DNA from: Hyphomicrobium sp.
Lineage (GTDB): Bacteria; Pseudomonadota; Alphaproteobacteria; Rhizobiales; Hyphomicrobiaceae
DNA length: 64,000 nt
NCBI GenBank assembly: GCA_016793445.1
Contig: JAEUME010000013.1
Coordinates: forward strand, 42,401-106,400
Direction of reading: 5' to 3'
Below the pieces are notes generated by a model. That model searched no databases and was not told the origin of the DNA. It saw only the letters and a program-made list of their open reading frames with translations. Shown here piece by piece: positions 9,554-18,494 of the stretch. The position numbers were made by a program, and so were the translations under genes. Positions within the stretch are counted from its first letter, which is position 1. Every line of letters starts with the position of its first letter.

Positions 9554-10066
9554 TTAGCGGTCACTGATTCGAGCGTGTCCCGCGAGAACGCGCTCTATGA
9601 AGGCATCCTTGGCCGCTCGATAGACGGTCATGTCGCTACCCTCATGGTGAAGCTTCAGAGTGTTGTACTCGCTCACGAGATCGGGAGAGCGCCGAAGCGC
9701 CTCGACAAACAGATGGAAGAAGTCGTGAGGGCCACCGATCATCGTCAGCTGGATCCCGAGATGCGGATCGCTCGATGCATCCTCGAAGGCCGAAAAGCCC
9801 GCGGTCCGGATCGAGCCATCGTTACGCACAAAGTGTCCTGCCAGCAAGGCGTCTGCCTGGTGAAAGGCTTTGCCAGAGACGCGGATGACGATATCGAGAT
9901 CGCCCTTCGTAAGGCAGCCCGGCACCGCCGTTGCGCCAATATGGCGTATGTCGGCATCTGATGGCAGAAGGGGCATAAGCGAATTGCGTACGCGCTCGAA
10001 AAGCCGCTGCGCCTTCTCTCGGGCAGGCTCGGTATCGACAAGTTGGAATGGCGGTTCGCTGCTCAT
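9554..10066 (-). CDS. GrpB family (UPF0157) nucleotidyltransferase-like protein
   Basis: 170-residue protein of the GrpB/UPF0157 family, a nucleotidyltransferase-fold group. The hallmark HIGATAVPGCLTKGDLDIVI segment (around residues 42-61) contains the GSTAVPG-like loop and the D-x-D pair that would bind metal. Family members are cytoplasmic with unclear substrates. ATG at 10066 is the natural start. It is 124 bases downstream of tRNA-fMet on the same strand. Confidence 0.85.
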   Translation of the reverse strand: MSSEPPFQLVDTEPAREKAQRLFERVRNSLMPLLPSDADIRHIGATAVPGCLTKGDLDIVIRVSGKAFHQADALLAGHFVRNDGSIRTAGFSAFEDASSDPHLGIQLTMIGGPHDFFHLFVEALRRSPDLVSEYNTLKLHHEGSDMTVYRAAKDAFIERVLAGHARISDR

Positions 10067-10190
10067 GCCGATGAAAGTTATGCGCTGATCACGGCCCCAT
10101 AGAATGATTTCTCATATCCAATAGCATTTGACGGCCATCCGGCCAGAAGCCGACGGACTATTGCCGAAGAAAAAGCCTTGCAAGTAAGAT

Positions 10191-10267
<77 letters not shown>

Positions 10268-10341
10268 TCACCAATAAATCTTCGCCCCGGTAGAAGGCCG
10301 ATGGCGTGTCCAAATCCCGCGGTGCGAGACCCCGGGTGGAA

Positions 10342-10394
10342 CTTCGCGAAAGCCTGAAAGCGAAGATATAAAAGCCGCCCGTTCCCGAGCGGCT
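10342..10394 (-). terminator. Two stacked hairpins upstream of tRNA-fMet
   Basis: On the minus strand the arms 10386-10394 and 10373-10381 form a 9-bp stem (one G-U) with loop GGAA, followed at once by TTTTATAT, the layout of an intrinsic terminator. A second 6-bp stem (10360-10365 with 10342-10347) follows. A promoter-like pair TTCACA and TATAAG lies just upstream at about 10405-10432 on the same strand. This could be an attenuated tRNA leader or a very short RNA. Confidence 0.4.
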
Positions 10395-10795
10395 CAAGTG
10401 GGAGGCTTATAACATAAATCCGCGCCTTGTGAACCCCCATCTCCGCAACGCGACACAAGAGCCCAATTATCGGGAAAACCGTGTGAAAAGCGCTTCTGGA
10501 ACACGCGCAGCGCACCCTGAGCCGCCTTTGCACGCCGCGCCGCCACTTCGACGCCTCAGCGGCGCTTTGAGCTGTCCTTTCGCGTTCCCAAAAAGACGCG
10601 AAAGGGTGCCCGCGAAACGCAAGGGACTGCCGCGCGCGCCAGTCTGTGCGGGCAGCACTTTTGGCGGCCTTGCCACATAGTTTTTGCATCCCCGAGGCGT
10701 TAGAAGATGGCGCTGGAACATCATGGGCGGGCTCGCGCCGCCTGCACTTTCATTGCATTTCTGCGCCTGGCGTGGATCAACGGATTAGAAGAACA
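10395..10795. other. Gene-free region between tRNA-fMet leader and pabBC
   Basis: About 400 bases with no credible gene. It holds the promoter-like element mentioned for the tRNA and a perfect 10-bp inverted repeat (10576-10585 with 10596-10605, loop of 10) without a T tract on either strand, so it is not a clear terminator. Nothing else stands out. Confidence 0.4.
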
Positions 10796-12607
10796 ATGGC
10801 GCGGAAGCCCGAATTGCAGGAAGGATTTGTGCTGCTCGACAACAGCACGCGGATGGATGCGATCTCCATTCTGTTTGAGCACCCCGTCGAAACCGTGCGG
10901 GCCGACGAGCCTGCCGCCGTCCAAAAGGCACTCGCAGCGCTTCAGGCAGGGCTCGATCGCGGGCTGCATGCGGCCGGCTTCTTCTCATACGAGCTAGGCT
11001 ACGTTCTTGAACCCAAGCTTGCCCCGCGCATGCCCGCAAACCGGGCGGTGCCCCTGTTGTGGTTTGGTCTTTACAAGGAGCCGCGCGAGATGCGCGGCGC
11101 GGAAGTGCAAGCCTGGCTGAGGGCCGAAGCCATCGGCGATCCCGCTCTCGGGGCGCTGACGCATTCCTGGAGCCGGGAGGATTATCTCGCCCGCTTCGAG
11201 ACGGTGCAGGCCAACATCCGTTCGGGCGACATCTATCAGCTCAATCTGACTTTCAAGGCCAAGTTCCATCTCGAAGGCTCGCCCTTGGCGCTCTACCGCG
11301 ATCTGCGTCTCAAGCAGCGCGTGGCCTACGGCGGCCTCGTCGATACCGGCGCGGCAACCATTCTGTCAGCCTCGCCCGAGTTGTTCATCGAGCAGCACGG
11401 CCGGGTGATCTCGACACGCCCGATGAAAGGCACCGCGCCGCGCGCCGGGACTCACGAAGGCGACCGCGAGGTACGCCAGACGCTGGCGAGCGATATCAAG
11501 AGCCGCGCCGAGAACCTGATGATCGTCGATCTGATGCGCAACGATCTTGGCCGCATCGCCGAGCTGGGGTCCGTGAGCGTGACGGATCTCTTTACCGTGG
11601 AGACCTTTCAGACGTTGCATCAGATGACGTCCGGCGTGCGCGCCGTACTCAAGCCCGATGTGACGCTTGAAGATCTGCTGAAGGCGATCTTTCCGCCCGG
11701 ATCGGTGACAGGAGCGCCTAAAATCCGCGCCATGGAGCTGATCAGCGAGCTGGAGACCGAGCCGCGCGGGGTTTATTGCGGCGCCATCGGGCGCATTTCG
11801 CCTGACGGCAAGGTGCTCTTCAATGTCGCCATCCGGACAGCCGTGATCGATCGGCAAGGCAACGGTGAAATGGGGATCGGGTCCGGGCTCGTTGCCGACA
11901 GCCAGGGCGTCAAGGAGCATGAGGAGTGTCTCCTCAAGATGAAGTTTCTCACCGACCCCGTGCGGCGCTTTGAGCTGATCGAAACCATGCTGCACGAACC
12001 GGGCAAGGGCATTTGGCTATTGGAACGCCACATCCAGCGTCTTGCCACGTCGGCAGGTTACTTCGGCTTTCCCTATGACGAGGCCCGTGTACGCGACCGT
12101 ATCGGCGAGGCGCTGAAGGGGCATCATCAAGAGCGGTCGCGCGTGCGGCTTCTGCTGGATGAAGAGGGCGGGATATCAGTGACGGTTTCGCCGCAACCTC
12201 CGGTAGCACCTGATGCCGTGATGCGTTACGTGGTTTCAGACACCCGTGTGTCGACGGGCGACTTGTTTCTCTATCATAAGACAACGCGGCGCGACCTCTA
12301 TGATCGCGAATGGAAGCATTACGCCGACACGCTGGGCTCAGATGAGGTCATCTATCTCAACGAGCGCGGTGAACTGGCGGAAGGAAGCCGCACGACGATC
12401 TTCGTGGAAATGGATGGTGTGCTGGCGACGCCCGCGCTGGCCGCGGGTCTGTTGCCGGGTACGCTGCGTGCAGAACTCATCGCGCAAGGCCGGGCACGCG
12501 AAATGCGGTTGACACTCGATGATCTGTCGCGCGCGGATGCCGTCTATCTTGGAAATTCGGTGCGGGGCTTGGTCAAGGCTGAACCGCTTATTCCCGCGCC
12601 AGTTTAG
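10796..12607 (+). CDS. pabBC: Aminodeoxychorismate synthase PabB fused to PabC lyase
   Basis: 603-residue fusion for p-aminobenzoate (folate) synthesis. Residues 1 to about 400 are PabB: the chorismate-binding core with IRSGDIYQLNLTFK, STRPMKGTAPR, SRAENLMIVDLMRNDLGRI and FPPGSVTGAPKIRAMELI. From about residue 415 (ETMLHEPGKGIWLLERHIQRL) a class IV aminotransferase-fold PabC domain follows, ending with the NERGELAEGSRTTIFV and LLPGTLRAEL signatures. No PabA glutaminase is adjacent. ATG at 10796 preferred (AGAAG upstream) over a frame that runs back to 10646. Confidence 0.93.
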   Translation: MARKPELQEGFVLLDNSTRMDAISILFEHPVETVRADEPAAVQKALAALQAGLDRGLHAAGFFSYELGYVLEPKLAPRMPANRAVPLLWFGLYKEPREMRGAEVQAWLRAEAIGDPALGALTHSWSREDYLARFETVQANIRSGDIYQLNLTFKAKFHLEGSPLALYRDLRLKQRVAYGGLVDTGAATILSASPELFIEQHGRVISTRPMKGTAPRAGTHEGDREVRQTLASDIKSRAENLMIVDLMRNDLGRIAELGSVSVTDLFTVETFQTLHQMTSGVRAVLKPDVTLEDLLKAIFPPGSVTGAPKIRAMELISELETEPRGVYCGAIGRISPDGKVLFNVAIRTAVIDRQGNGEMGIGSGLVADSQGVKEHEECLLKMKFLTDPVRRFELIETMLHEPGKGIWLLERHIQRLATSAGYFGFPYDEARVRDRIGEALKGHHQERSRVRLLLDEEGGISVTVSPQPPVAPDAVMRYVVSDTRVSTGDLFLYHKTTRRDLYDREWKHYADTLGSDEVIYLNERGELAEGSRTTIFVEMDGVLATPALAAGLLPGTLRAELIAQGRAREMRLTLDDLSRADAVYLGNSVRGLVKAEPLIPAPV

Positions 12608-12659
12608 TATTCTTCAAATCAAGATTGATCGGTCTGCCGTCAAGCACGCGGCGCGAGAC

Positions 12660-12842
12660 TCAACTCGCTGGCGCCGTCTGGGACCGTATCGGGCTGTCGA
12701 GCTTATATCCGCCCAGCTCGGTCGTGCCGTTCGAATACAACACCGCAGCGACTGCAGCTGCCGTCAAGGCAATTGCAAGCGCGATGGAGGTTGTCGAAAG
12801 GCGCGCACGCCGGGCAAATGTGTTTGAAGTCGTGTTCATCAT
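12660..12842 (-). CDS. Possible small single-helix membrane protein
   Basis: 60 residues from two consecutive ATG codons at 12842/12839. A basic N terminus (ARRARLST) precedes one Ala-rich hydrophobic segment (SIALAIALTAAAVAAVLY), then a short polar tail. No clear ribosome site. The rest of the 440-base stretch between pabBC and 13051 shows no other gene. Confidence 0.35.
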   Translation of the reverse strand: MMNTTSNTFARRARLSTTSIALAIALTAAAVAAVLYSNGTTELGGYKLDSPIRSQTAPAS

Positions 12843-13050
12843 GCCGTCTTGCTAAGTCGGATGCCGTCTACATTGGCAGGCAGCCTAAGTCGCAGCGGGC
12901 TGGCTCTCTACTCCGCTCAATGCCGCGCGACACGTTTGCGCAGCTTGCAATGCTGCGCTGCAAAAACAGGATGGCTCACGGCAAGCCGAAGGCAAGCGGC
13001 ACAAAGATCCCAACTGTAACCGGACAAGCAACCGATCAACGAAGATCAAT

Positions 13051-13227
13051 TCAAAGACCACGTAACAGGCAGCCCAGCATCAAGATGCAATACGACATCA
13101 GCAGCGCCCAGAACTCGTTGCCCTTCAGGCCCGGAATATCCGCGCTAAAGAACGTCGAGACGAGCACGATAACGGCCAGAATGACCGACAGCATGAAAGT
13201 AATGATGCCCGGCGCTTTGAGTCCCAC
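13051..13227 (-). CDS. Small two-helix membrane protein
   Basis: About 58 residues when started at the GTG at 13227, which has GGGGGAG 8 bases upstream. An ATG at 13266 gives a longer form with weaker support. Two hydrophobic segments (ITFMLSVILAVIVLVSTFF and FWALLMSYCILMLGCLL) are joined by a short loop. Unrecognised; lies downstream of the flippase on the same strand. Confidence 0.5.
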   Translation of the reverse strand: MGLKAPGIITFMLSVILAVIVLVSTFFSADIPGLKGNEFWALLMSYCILMLGCLLRGL

Positions 13228-13473
13228 GTGACCTACTCCCCCTTGGCTTTTCATCCGAACGTGCATGGCCAATCCCCCCCGCACACGACAACGCGAGTCG
13301 TTTCCCTGAAGGGCCTTATAGCAGGCTGGGGGTGCCGGGACGCAAGGTTGTGCGGCAACAGTTTTGGCCGTGCCCACAAGTTACTGATCCGACTTGCCTT
13401 TGAAAAAGCCTACAAGAGTGTTGCAGCGGCGCACGTGCGCCGCTTGGAAAAGCTGGGGAAAGGTTGGCGCGGC

Positions 13474-14931
13474 TCAGAATTTGGGAAGATTGCGCCAGAT
13501 GGCGATCTCGATCTCGAGGCGGCGCCACACCACGATGTAGTTCATGATGGCAGCCACTATCAGGGATAGGGCAGTGGCCGATGCGGCGCCCACCAGGCCA
13601 AAGCGCGGCACCAGCATGAAGTTGAGCACAACGTTGAGCGTGGCGCTGGCAAATAGCACCATCGCGCACAGCCCCTGTTCGCCAAGCATGTTGAGGAGAA
13701 ACTCGGCCGGCCCCATCGACGAGCGGAACAGGAAGCCGACGACAAGAATACACATCACCGGATAGCCCGCTTCGAACTGCGGCCCAAACAGCCACAGGAG
13801 TGGCTTGCCGAGCGCCAGGATCAAAACAGCGCCCGCCAGCGAGGGCCAGAACGTCCAGTTGACGGCGTCCTTGACGAAGGCCCTGAGGCTCTCACGGTCG
13901 CCGCGTGCATTCAACGCGGCGAACTTGTTGGCGACTGCGCTGCCGACGGCGTAGTGCACGAACATGATGAGCGCCATGGTCTTGCCGGCCGCAAAGTAGA
14001 TGCCGACGTCGGTTGGGCTCATGAAACGTGAGATGACCAGTATGTCGGTATTCTGCAGGGCAAGCTCGCAACCCAGAATGACGAGCAGGGGGAGCGAGAT
14101 CGACAGCCAGCCCATGAAATCATAGGACCGCGGTCCTTTGGGGATCGTCGCTGCGAGTCGGCGGTTGATCATCAAAGTTTGCACGATGCCAGCGCCCCAG
14201 GTGGCGATGATGGCGGCAGCCGCCGCGGTCGTCGCTTCCATGGGCATTCCGGCAGCGTAGGCGCACACCATGGTGGCCAGCACCAGCAGGGGACGCAGAA
14301 CATAGGGCGGCGCCAGCGCCAGCCCCATCCAGGCGTTCCCGCGCCCGATGCCGTCCTGAACATCGGTTAGCGTGAACAACGGCACGCACACCAGCGCCAG
14401 ATAGATCGGCAACACATAATGGCTCTGGATGTGATCCTGAAAGATATATACTCCGGCGAGGCCCGCGAGCATCACGAGCGTCGACGTGGCAAGACTCATC
14501 AGACGCGAACCGCGCACGAGGCCGCGCAGCAGGTCGAATTCGCCCGTGACGCGGTAGGCCGGCGCAAGGCGCATGGCCGTGACGTTCATGCCCAGATGCG
14601 ACATGCCGCCGAGGATAAGCACACACGTCCACACGAAGACGTAGATTCCATACTCGAAGCTGCCCATCCATCGGGCCAGCACGATCTGGGATGCGTAAAG
14701 CAGCCCGGCGCTGAGGCAGCGCATGGCGAATGCAATGACGGCGTTGCGCTGCGTTTGCTCCCGCTCGCCGTTCGAGGACAGGATATGGCCTCCCTGGGCC
14801 AAGATGGTCGCAAGAAGACCGAGTGGCGGGCTTTCCGGATTATCCTCGCCAGGTTCGAAGTGGCACGATGAGCGCCGTCGAACGCCAGCCGGTTGAGCTG
14901 GATGCAGCCGATTGATGGTGGCGCTCGTCAT
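13474..14931 (-). CDS. Polysaccharide/lipid flippase (MOP superfamily)
   Basis: 485-residue polytopic protein with about 12-14 hydrophobic helices starting near residue 65 (NAVIAFAMRCLSAGLLYASQIVLARWMG), in the pattern of Wzx/oligosaccharide flippases of the MOP superfamily (LARWMGSFEYGIYVFVW; ALQNTDILVISRFMSPTDVGIYFAAGKTMAL). It would move a lipid-linked glycan across the inner membrane. A polar N-terminal extension of about 60 residues is unusual for the family and the true start may be the ATG that follows it. No glycosyltransferases neighbour it. Confidence 0.85.
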   Translation of the reverse strand: MTSATINRLHPAQPAGVRRRSSCHFEPGEDNPESPPLGLLATILAQGGHILSSNGEREQTQRNAVIAFAMRCLSAGLLYASQIVLARWMGSFEYGIYVFVWTCVLILGGMSHLGMNVTAMRLAPAYRVTGEFDLLRGLVRGSRLMSLATSTLVMLAGLAGVYIFQDHIQSHYVLPIYLALVCVPLFTLTDVQDGIGRGNAWMGLALAPPYVLRPLLVLATMVCAYAAGMPMEATTAAAAAIIATWGAGIVQTLMINRRLAATIPKGPRSYDFMGWLSISLPLLVILGCELALQNTDILVISRFMSPTDVGIYFAAGKTMALIMFVHYAVGSAVANKFAALNARGDRESLRAFVKDAVNWTFWPSLAGAVLILALGKPLLWLFGPQFEAGYPVMCILVVGFLFRSSMGPAEFLLNMLGEQGLCAMVLFASATLNVVLNFMLVPRFGLVGAASATALSLIVAAIMNYIVVWRRLEIEIAIWRNLPKF

Positions 14932-14969
14932 GGATCCAGGTCGTGTTGCGGGGTGGCGCGGCGGCTCGT

Positions 14970-15200
14970 TCAGTTCTGCTCAAGTCTTGCCCGTTCGCGG
15001 GTGCGCACGAGCTCGGCGACACCCGACCAGGCCCACGCCCGCCCGGCGTCTCCGCGCTCGCAATGGTAGCTGGCGAAGAACTCCGCGACGTCAGCCGCAA
15101 GGACTCCGTGACGGCCTTCGAGAACCTCGGCCATGAAAGAGACGTCGCTCGGGGTTGGCGTTGCGTCTTCGTCGGGGTGCCATGTGGTGGTCGTTGTCAT
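14970..15200 (-). CDS. Small hypothetical protein
   Basis: 76 residues, Thr-rich at the N terminus, then an acidic/Ala-rich helical stretch (FMAEVLEGRHGVLAADVAEFFASYH). ATG at 15200 has AGGACG 6 bases upstream. No family recognised. It lies 38 bases before the flippase start on the same strand and could be co-transcribed with it. Confidence 0.55.
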   Translation of the reverse strand: MTTTTTWHPDEDATPTPSDVSFMAEVLEGRHGVLAADVAEFFASYHCERGDAGRAWAWSGVAELVRTRERARLEQN

Positions 15201-15441
15201 CGGTAACGTCCTATCGGCGGCTTAAAGAACCGTTGATGGACCTGCCAAAGCAAATTCAGCGCCAAGTCACTTGAGGCCGTGCGCCCGGCACTGGCTTAAC
15301 GCGCGAGACGTCGCGGGATAGGCCCTAAATTGCCGAGTTCGCGGCGGGATGCTCAAACCTGGAGGGTGGGGCCCGTTCAAAAGCGGGACAGGTGTCCCAA
15401 GGCCTGCCACAGGTTTCAAACCTGGGCAGGGACAGGCGGCG

Positions 15442-16524
15442 TCATTGTGCCTTCGCGGGAGAGCTTTGTGCCGCGGCGGCCTTCTCGGCCGGCTTTGAGT
15501 CGATCGTACCTTTCAGTTCCCCGACCGCCTCATCTTCGGCTTTCTTGGCCTTTGCCTTTGCGGTCTTGGAAGACTTGCGCTTGGCCGACTTGGCGTGCAC
15601 CGGGCGGTTCCCGCAGCTCCAGGCCACGACCGTGGTGCGCACGCTCGTCAGCGGCTTGGGCGCAGGATCGGCGGGAAGTGTATCGAGGTTGGTGGTGTTG
15701 AACAGCTCCTTCCAGCCGTAGGTCTGGAAGCCGTGCTCGAGCAGGCTTGCGGCACGCACAGCCCGTTCGTCGCCTGAGGATTCGCCAAGCACCACCGCCA
15801 TAAGCTTACGGCCGTCGCGCGTGGCGCTGGCGACAACGTTATATCCGGAATCGCAGGTGAAGCCTGTCTTGAGACCGTCAGCGCCAGGAAAGGTCTTAAG
15901 AAGCGCATTGTGGCTGCCAAGACGGCGGTTGCCGATCCGCAGCGCTGGCGCCGACCAGTAGTGGGCATACTCGGGGTACTCGGCGACCACGGCCCGCGAG
16001 AGCCGCGCGAGATCGCGGGCGGTCGTGTATTGGTTGGGATCAGGCAATCCATTGGTGTTGGCGAAATGCGTGCGCGTCATGCCGAGCTTTGTGGCCGTGG
16101 CATTCATCATTTCGATGAAAGACGCTTCTGAGCCAGCGACCGCCTCGGCGAGCATGACGGTTACGTCGTTGGCGGATTTGACAATGACGGCCTGCAAGGC
16201 GACATCCACAGTCAATTCCCCGCCGACCGGCAGGCCCACCTTGCTGGGTGGCTGTAGAGTTGCAACGAGCGAGCAAGCGATCTTATCGTCGAGGCCAAGC
16301 TTGCCCGCCTTGATGGCGTTGAACGTGACATAGGCTGTCATGATCTTGGTGAGCGAAGCGGGAAACCAAAGATCGTCCTGGTCTTCCGCGTAGAGCACCT
16401 TGCCGTTATCGACCTCGAAAAGCAGAGCCGGACCGGCCTGAACCCGCTGCGATGTCCAGCCTGCGGCGGCAACCACCATCAGGCAAAGCAGTAGGGCATG
16501 AATACAGGCCTTTGCAGCGCGCAT
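15442..16524 (-). CDS. D-alanyl-D-alanine carboxypeptidase (DacC/DacF type)
   Basis: 360-residue penicillin-binding protein of the S11 family. A signal peptide of about 30 residues (ALLLCLMVVAAAGWTSQRVQA) leads to the catalytic SLTK tetrad (Ser57, Lys60), the SAN motif in VKSANDVTVM, and KTG in GLKTGFTCDSG. The enzyme trims the terminal D-Ala of peptidoglycan stem peptides in the periplasm. After the core, a Lys/Ala-rich tail (AKSAKRKSSKTAKAKAKK) replaces the usual C-terminal amphipathic anchor. ATG at 16524 preferred, with AGGGA 8 bases upstream. Confidence 0.92.
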   Translation of the reverse strand: MRAAKACIHALLLCLMVVAAAGWTSQRVQAGPALLFEVDNGKVLYAEDQDDLWFPASLTKIMTAYVTFNAIKAGKLGLDDKIACSLVATLQPPSKVGLPVGGELTVDVALQAVIVKSANDVTVMLAEAVAGSEASFIEMMNATATKLGMTRTHFANTNGLPDPNQYTTARDLARLSRAVVAEYPEYAHYWSAPALRIGNRRLGSHNALLKTFPGADGLKTGFTCDSGYNVVASATRDGRKLMAVVLGESSGDERAVRAASLLEHGFQTYGWKELFNTTNLDTLPADPAPKPLTSVRTTVVAWSCGNRPVHAKSAKRKSSKTAKAKAKKAEDEAVGELKGTIDSKPAEKAAAAQSSPAKAQ

Positions 16525-16843
16525 TAACAGTGTCCCTGTGCAGGCAAAATTCAGCAGTCCCGATAACACATTCATCGCAAAGCGGGCAATTCAGGGGATC
16601 TTTCAGAAATCGTTATGGCCTTCGGGTGTGGCAGTACGGCGCATTTGCTCAGGTTTTTCGCTCAATAGCGCAACGCATGCAACACTCAGGCTGTGGAAAA
16701 TGTGCCCAAGGGCGATTGTTGTGGCTGAGCTACGTCTAAATTCCGCGTGGCCTATGCGCAGGCACGTTGAACCAGGCGGAAAGTAATCTGGCAAAGAACG
16801 TCATCCCCTCGCCGGCGGGATCTATTCAAGCTGGGGTCGAAGC

Positions 16844-16930
16844 GCGCAACGAAAATTCGCGCGTTGGATTGGCGGGCGGCACCGCGCAACGAAAACCTCG
16901 CGCGATGGGTTGGCGGGCGGCATCGCGCAA
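16844..16930. repeat. Imperfect tandem duplication, 40-41 bp unit
   Basis: Two adjacent near-identical units begin at 16844 and 16884 (GCGCAACGAAAA ... TTGGCGGGCGGC), and a third partial start (GCGCAA) follows at 16925. They lie immediately downstream of tRNA-Leu on its strand. No coding meaning seen. Confidence 0.75.
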
Positions 16931-16936
16931 AAAAAA

Positions 16937-17022
16937 TGGTGCCCCTGGAGGGACTCGAACCCCCACACCCTTGCGGATAGCAGATTTTGAGTCTGCCGCG
17001 TCTACCGTTCCGCCACAGAGGC
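16937..17022 (-). tRNA. tRNA-Leu (CAA)
   Basis: 86-nt type II tRNA on the minus strand: acceptor GCCTCTG pairs with CAGGGGC, anticodon loop CTCAAAA gives CAA (reads TTG), variable arm TATCCGCAAGGGTG, T-loop TTCGAGT, encoded CCA at 16937-16939. It is followed by a run of eight T on the minus strand (16929-16936), which may end transcription. Confidence 0.97.
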
Positions 17023-17233
17023 AATCGCACATAGATTGGCGAAGGCGCCTTCTATCGCCGCCCTCCCCATCCGTCAACGCGCCACGTACGTCTTTTCTTT
17101 CCCAAGGAGGGGTTTCGCCTGATTTGCGGTGACGCTGCGACTCTGGCTGCGCTATCGGTAGAGCCGTCCGGCGGTCGTAGACTGGCAAGTTTGGCCGCGT
17201 GCTGCATAACTTATCGAAGAGGGAGTCCATCGC

Positions 17234-17620
17234 ATGACCGATCTTGCCGCCTGGGCACCGCGCGTGCTCGGCATTCTGCGCATTGTCACGGCCCTGCTAT
17301 TCATCGAGCACGGCACCCAGAAACTCTTTGGCATCCCAGAGCGGATGGCGGGAATGACGGCAGGTCCCGAGATGTTCACGCTGATGTGGTGGGCGGGCGT
17401 CCTTGAGGTAGTCGGCGGTGTGCTCATTCTGGCCGGCCTGTTCACGCGCCCCGTCGCGTTCCTGCTGTCAGGCCAGATGGCCGTCGCCTACTGGATGGTG
17501 CACGCTCCCAAGAGCACCTTCCCGGTTCACAATGGCGGCGACGCTGCGATCCTGTTCTGTTTCATCTTCCTGTACCTCGTTTGCGCAGGGCCGGGGAGCT
17601 ACAGCCTCGATCGCGAATAG
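17234..17620 (+). CDS. DoxX family membrane protein
   Basis: 128 residues with four membrane helices: VLGILRIVTALLFIEHGTQKLFG at the start is the classic DoxX opening, followed by AGVLEVVGGVLILAGLFTRPVAFLLSGQMAVAYWM and a C-terminal helix. DoxX proteins sit in the inner membrane and are tied to redox or thiol stress, function mostly unclear. GAGGGAG precedes the ATG. Single gene. Confidence 0.9.
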   Translation: MTDLAAWAPRVLGILRIVTALLFIEHGTQKLFGIPERMAGMTAGPEMFTLMWWAGVLEVVGGVLILAGLFTRPVAFLLSGQMAVAYWMVHAPKSTFPVHNGGDAAILFCFIFLYLVCAGPGSYSLDRE

Positions 17621-17729
17621 GCGGGGTGTCGGTCGCGAGAACGCGATTAACGCGGGCAGTGCGATCCAGTTCGTATCGCACTCCCGCGTTTTCATGACCG
17701 CAGCCAAGGTGGATGCGCGGTAAGGCCGC

Positions 17730-18050
17730 TTACTTTGGCGTGCGGTTGGGCTGCCATGTGTAGCTGTACCAGCCGAATGCATTCTTGCGGACATCGAGCA
17801 CGATGATCTCGCCGGGCCGGGGTGGCGGCGTGTGCGGGGAGGTCGTGTAGATCTCTGTTCCATTCTCGAGAATGGCACGGATGTGCGATTGCGGCCCAAG
17901 GCTCTTCCAGGTGCGGGCCGCCTCCGACCAGCGCACCGTCGCGGTTTGCTCGCCCTGATAGGCCCCGGGATAGTAGCCCAGCATCACGATAGCGACGGCG
18001 GCGAGCAGCGCGAAGACGAAAGCCAAGCGAACACTCTCCTTGCGGCGCAT
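17730..18050 (-). CDS. Membrane-anchored hypothetical protein
   Basis: 106 residues with an N-terminal signal-anchor (LAFVFALLAAVAIVMLGYY) and a small extracytoplasmic domain (residues 30-106) probably of beta type. Same strand and 66 bases downstream of the next small envelope protein; both follow ecm. The two share layout (anchor plus about 70 residues dealing with phrases such as GEIIVLDV and GDHIDVTR) and may be distant paralogues. Unrecognised family. Confidence 0.6.
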   Translation of the reverse strand: MRRKESVRLAFVFALLAAVAIVMLGYYPGAYQGEQTATVRWSEAARTWKSLGPQSHIRAILENGTEIYTTSPHTPPPRPGEIIVLDVRKNAFGWYSYTWQPNRTPK

Positions 18051-18116
18051 ACTTTCGATCCGGGCGTTGTGCGAGCCTTCGGGCCGGCTTCCAGCAGGAC
18101 GCTGGACGGCGCCTGG

Positions 18117-18482
18117 CTACTTGAGAGAATACGTGACGCGGCCGGTGTGGTGATGATGGCGCGTCACGTCGATATGATCGCCGATCTTGGGATCGCGCGA
18201 CTTATAGGCAAGCACGCGCACGTGTTCCCCGTCGTTTAGCTTGACGCCCAACGTCACGGCGGGACCTTGTGCGACATTCGCCGCAGAGGTCGGGGCCGTG
18301 AAGGGCTCCACCGTTTCGATCACGCCCGCAACCTGTGTATTGTCCACGGCGAGATCGAGGTTCTGGTAGGCAATGTAAAGGCCGATGACGGCAAGAATAG
18401 CTGCCGCGATGCCTGCCTTCTTCAGGCGCTCGCGCATGAGCGCCTGATTGAGTTTGCGGCGGGTGTCTTCGCTCATCGCCAT
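18117..18482 (-). CDS. Membrane-anchored hypothetical protein, ecm operon
   Basis: 121 residues: basic N terminus, one helix (AGIAAAILAVIGLYIAYQ), then an extracytoplasmic domain with a His cluster near the C terminus (DVTRHHHHTGR). The ribosome site AAGGAGAG overlaps the ecm stop codon, so it is translated as the next gene of the ecm operon. Four successive His suggest metal contact, but no family is recognised. Confidence 0.65.
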   Translation of the reverse strand: MAMSEDTRRKLNQALMRERLKKAGIAAAILAVIGLYIAYQNLDLAVDNTQVAGVIETVEPFTAPTSAANVAQGPAVTLGVKLNDGEHVRVLAYKSRDPKIGDHIDVTRHHHHTGRVTYSLK

Positions 18483-18494
18483 CGGACGCTCTCC

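Noticed and set aside
12534..12876. Repeated GGATGCCGTCTA-(C/T)-(A/C)TTGG near the end of pabBC and at 12857
   Set aside because: Only about 18 matching bases with no extended similarity around them; probably chance or a trace too short to interpret.
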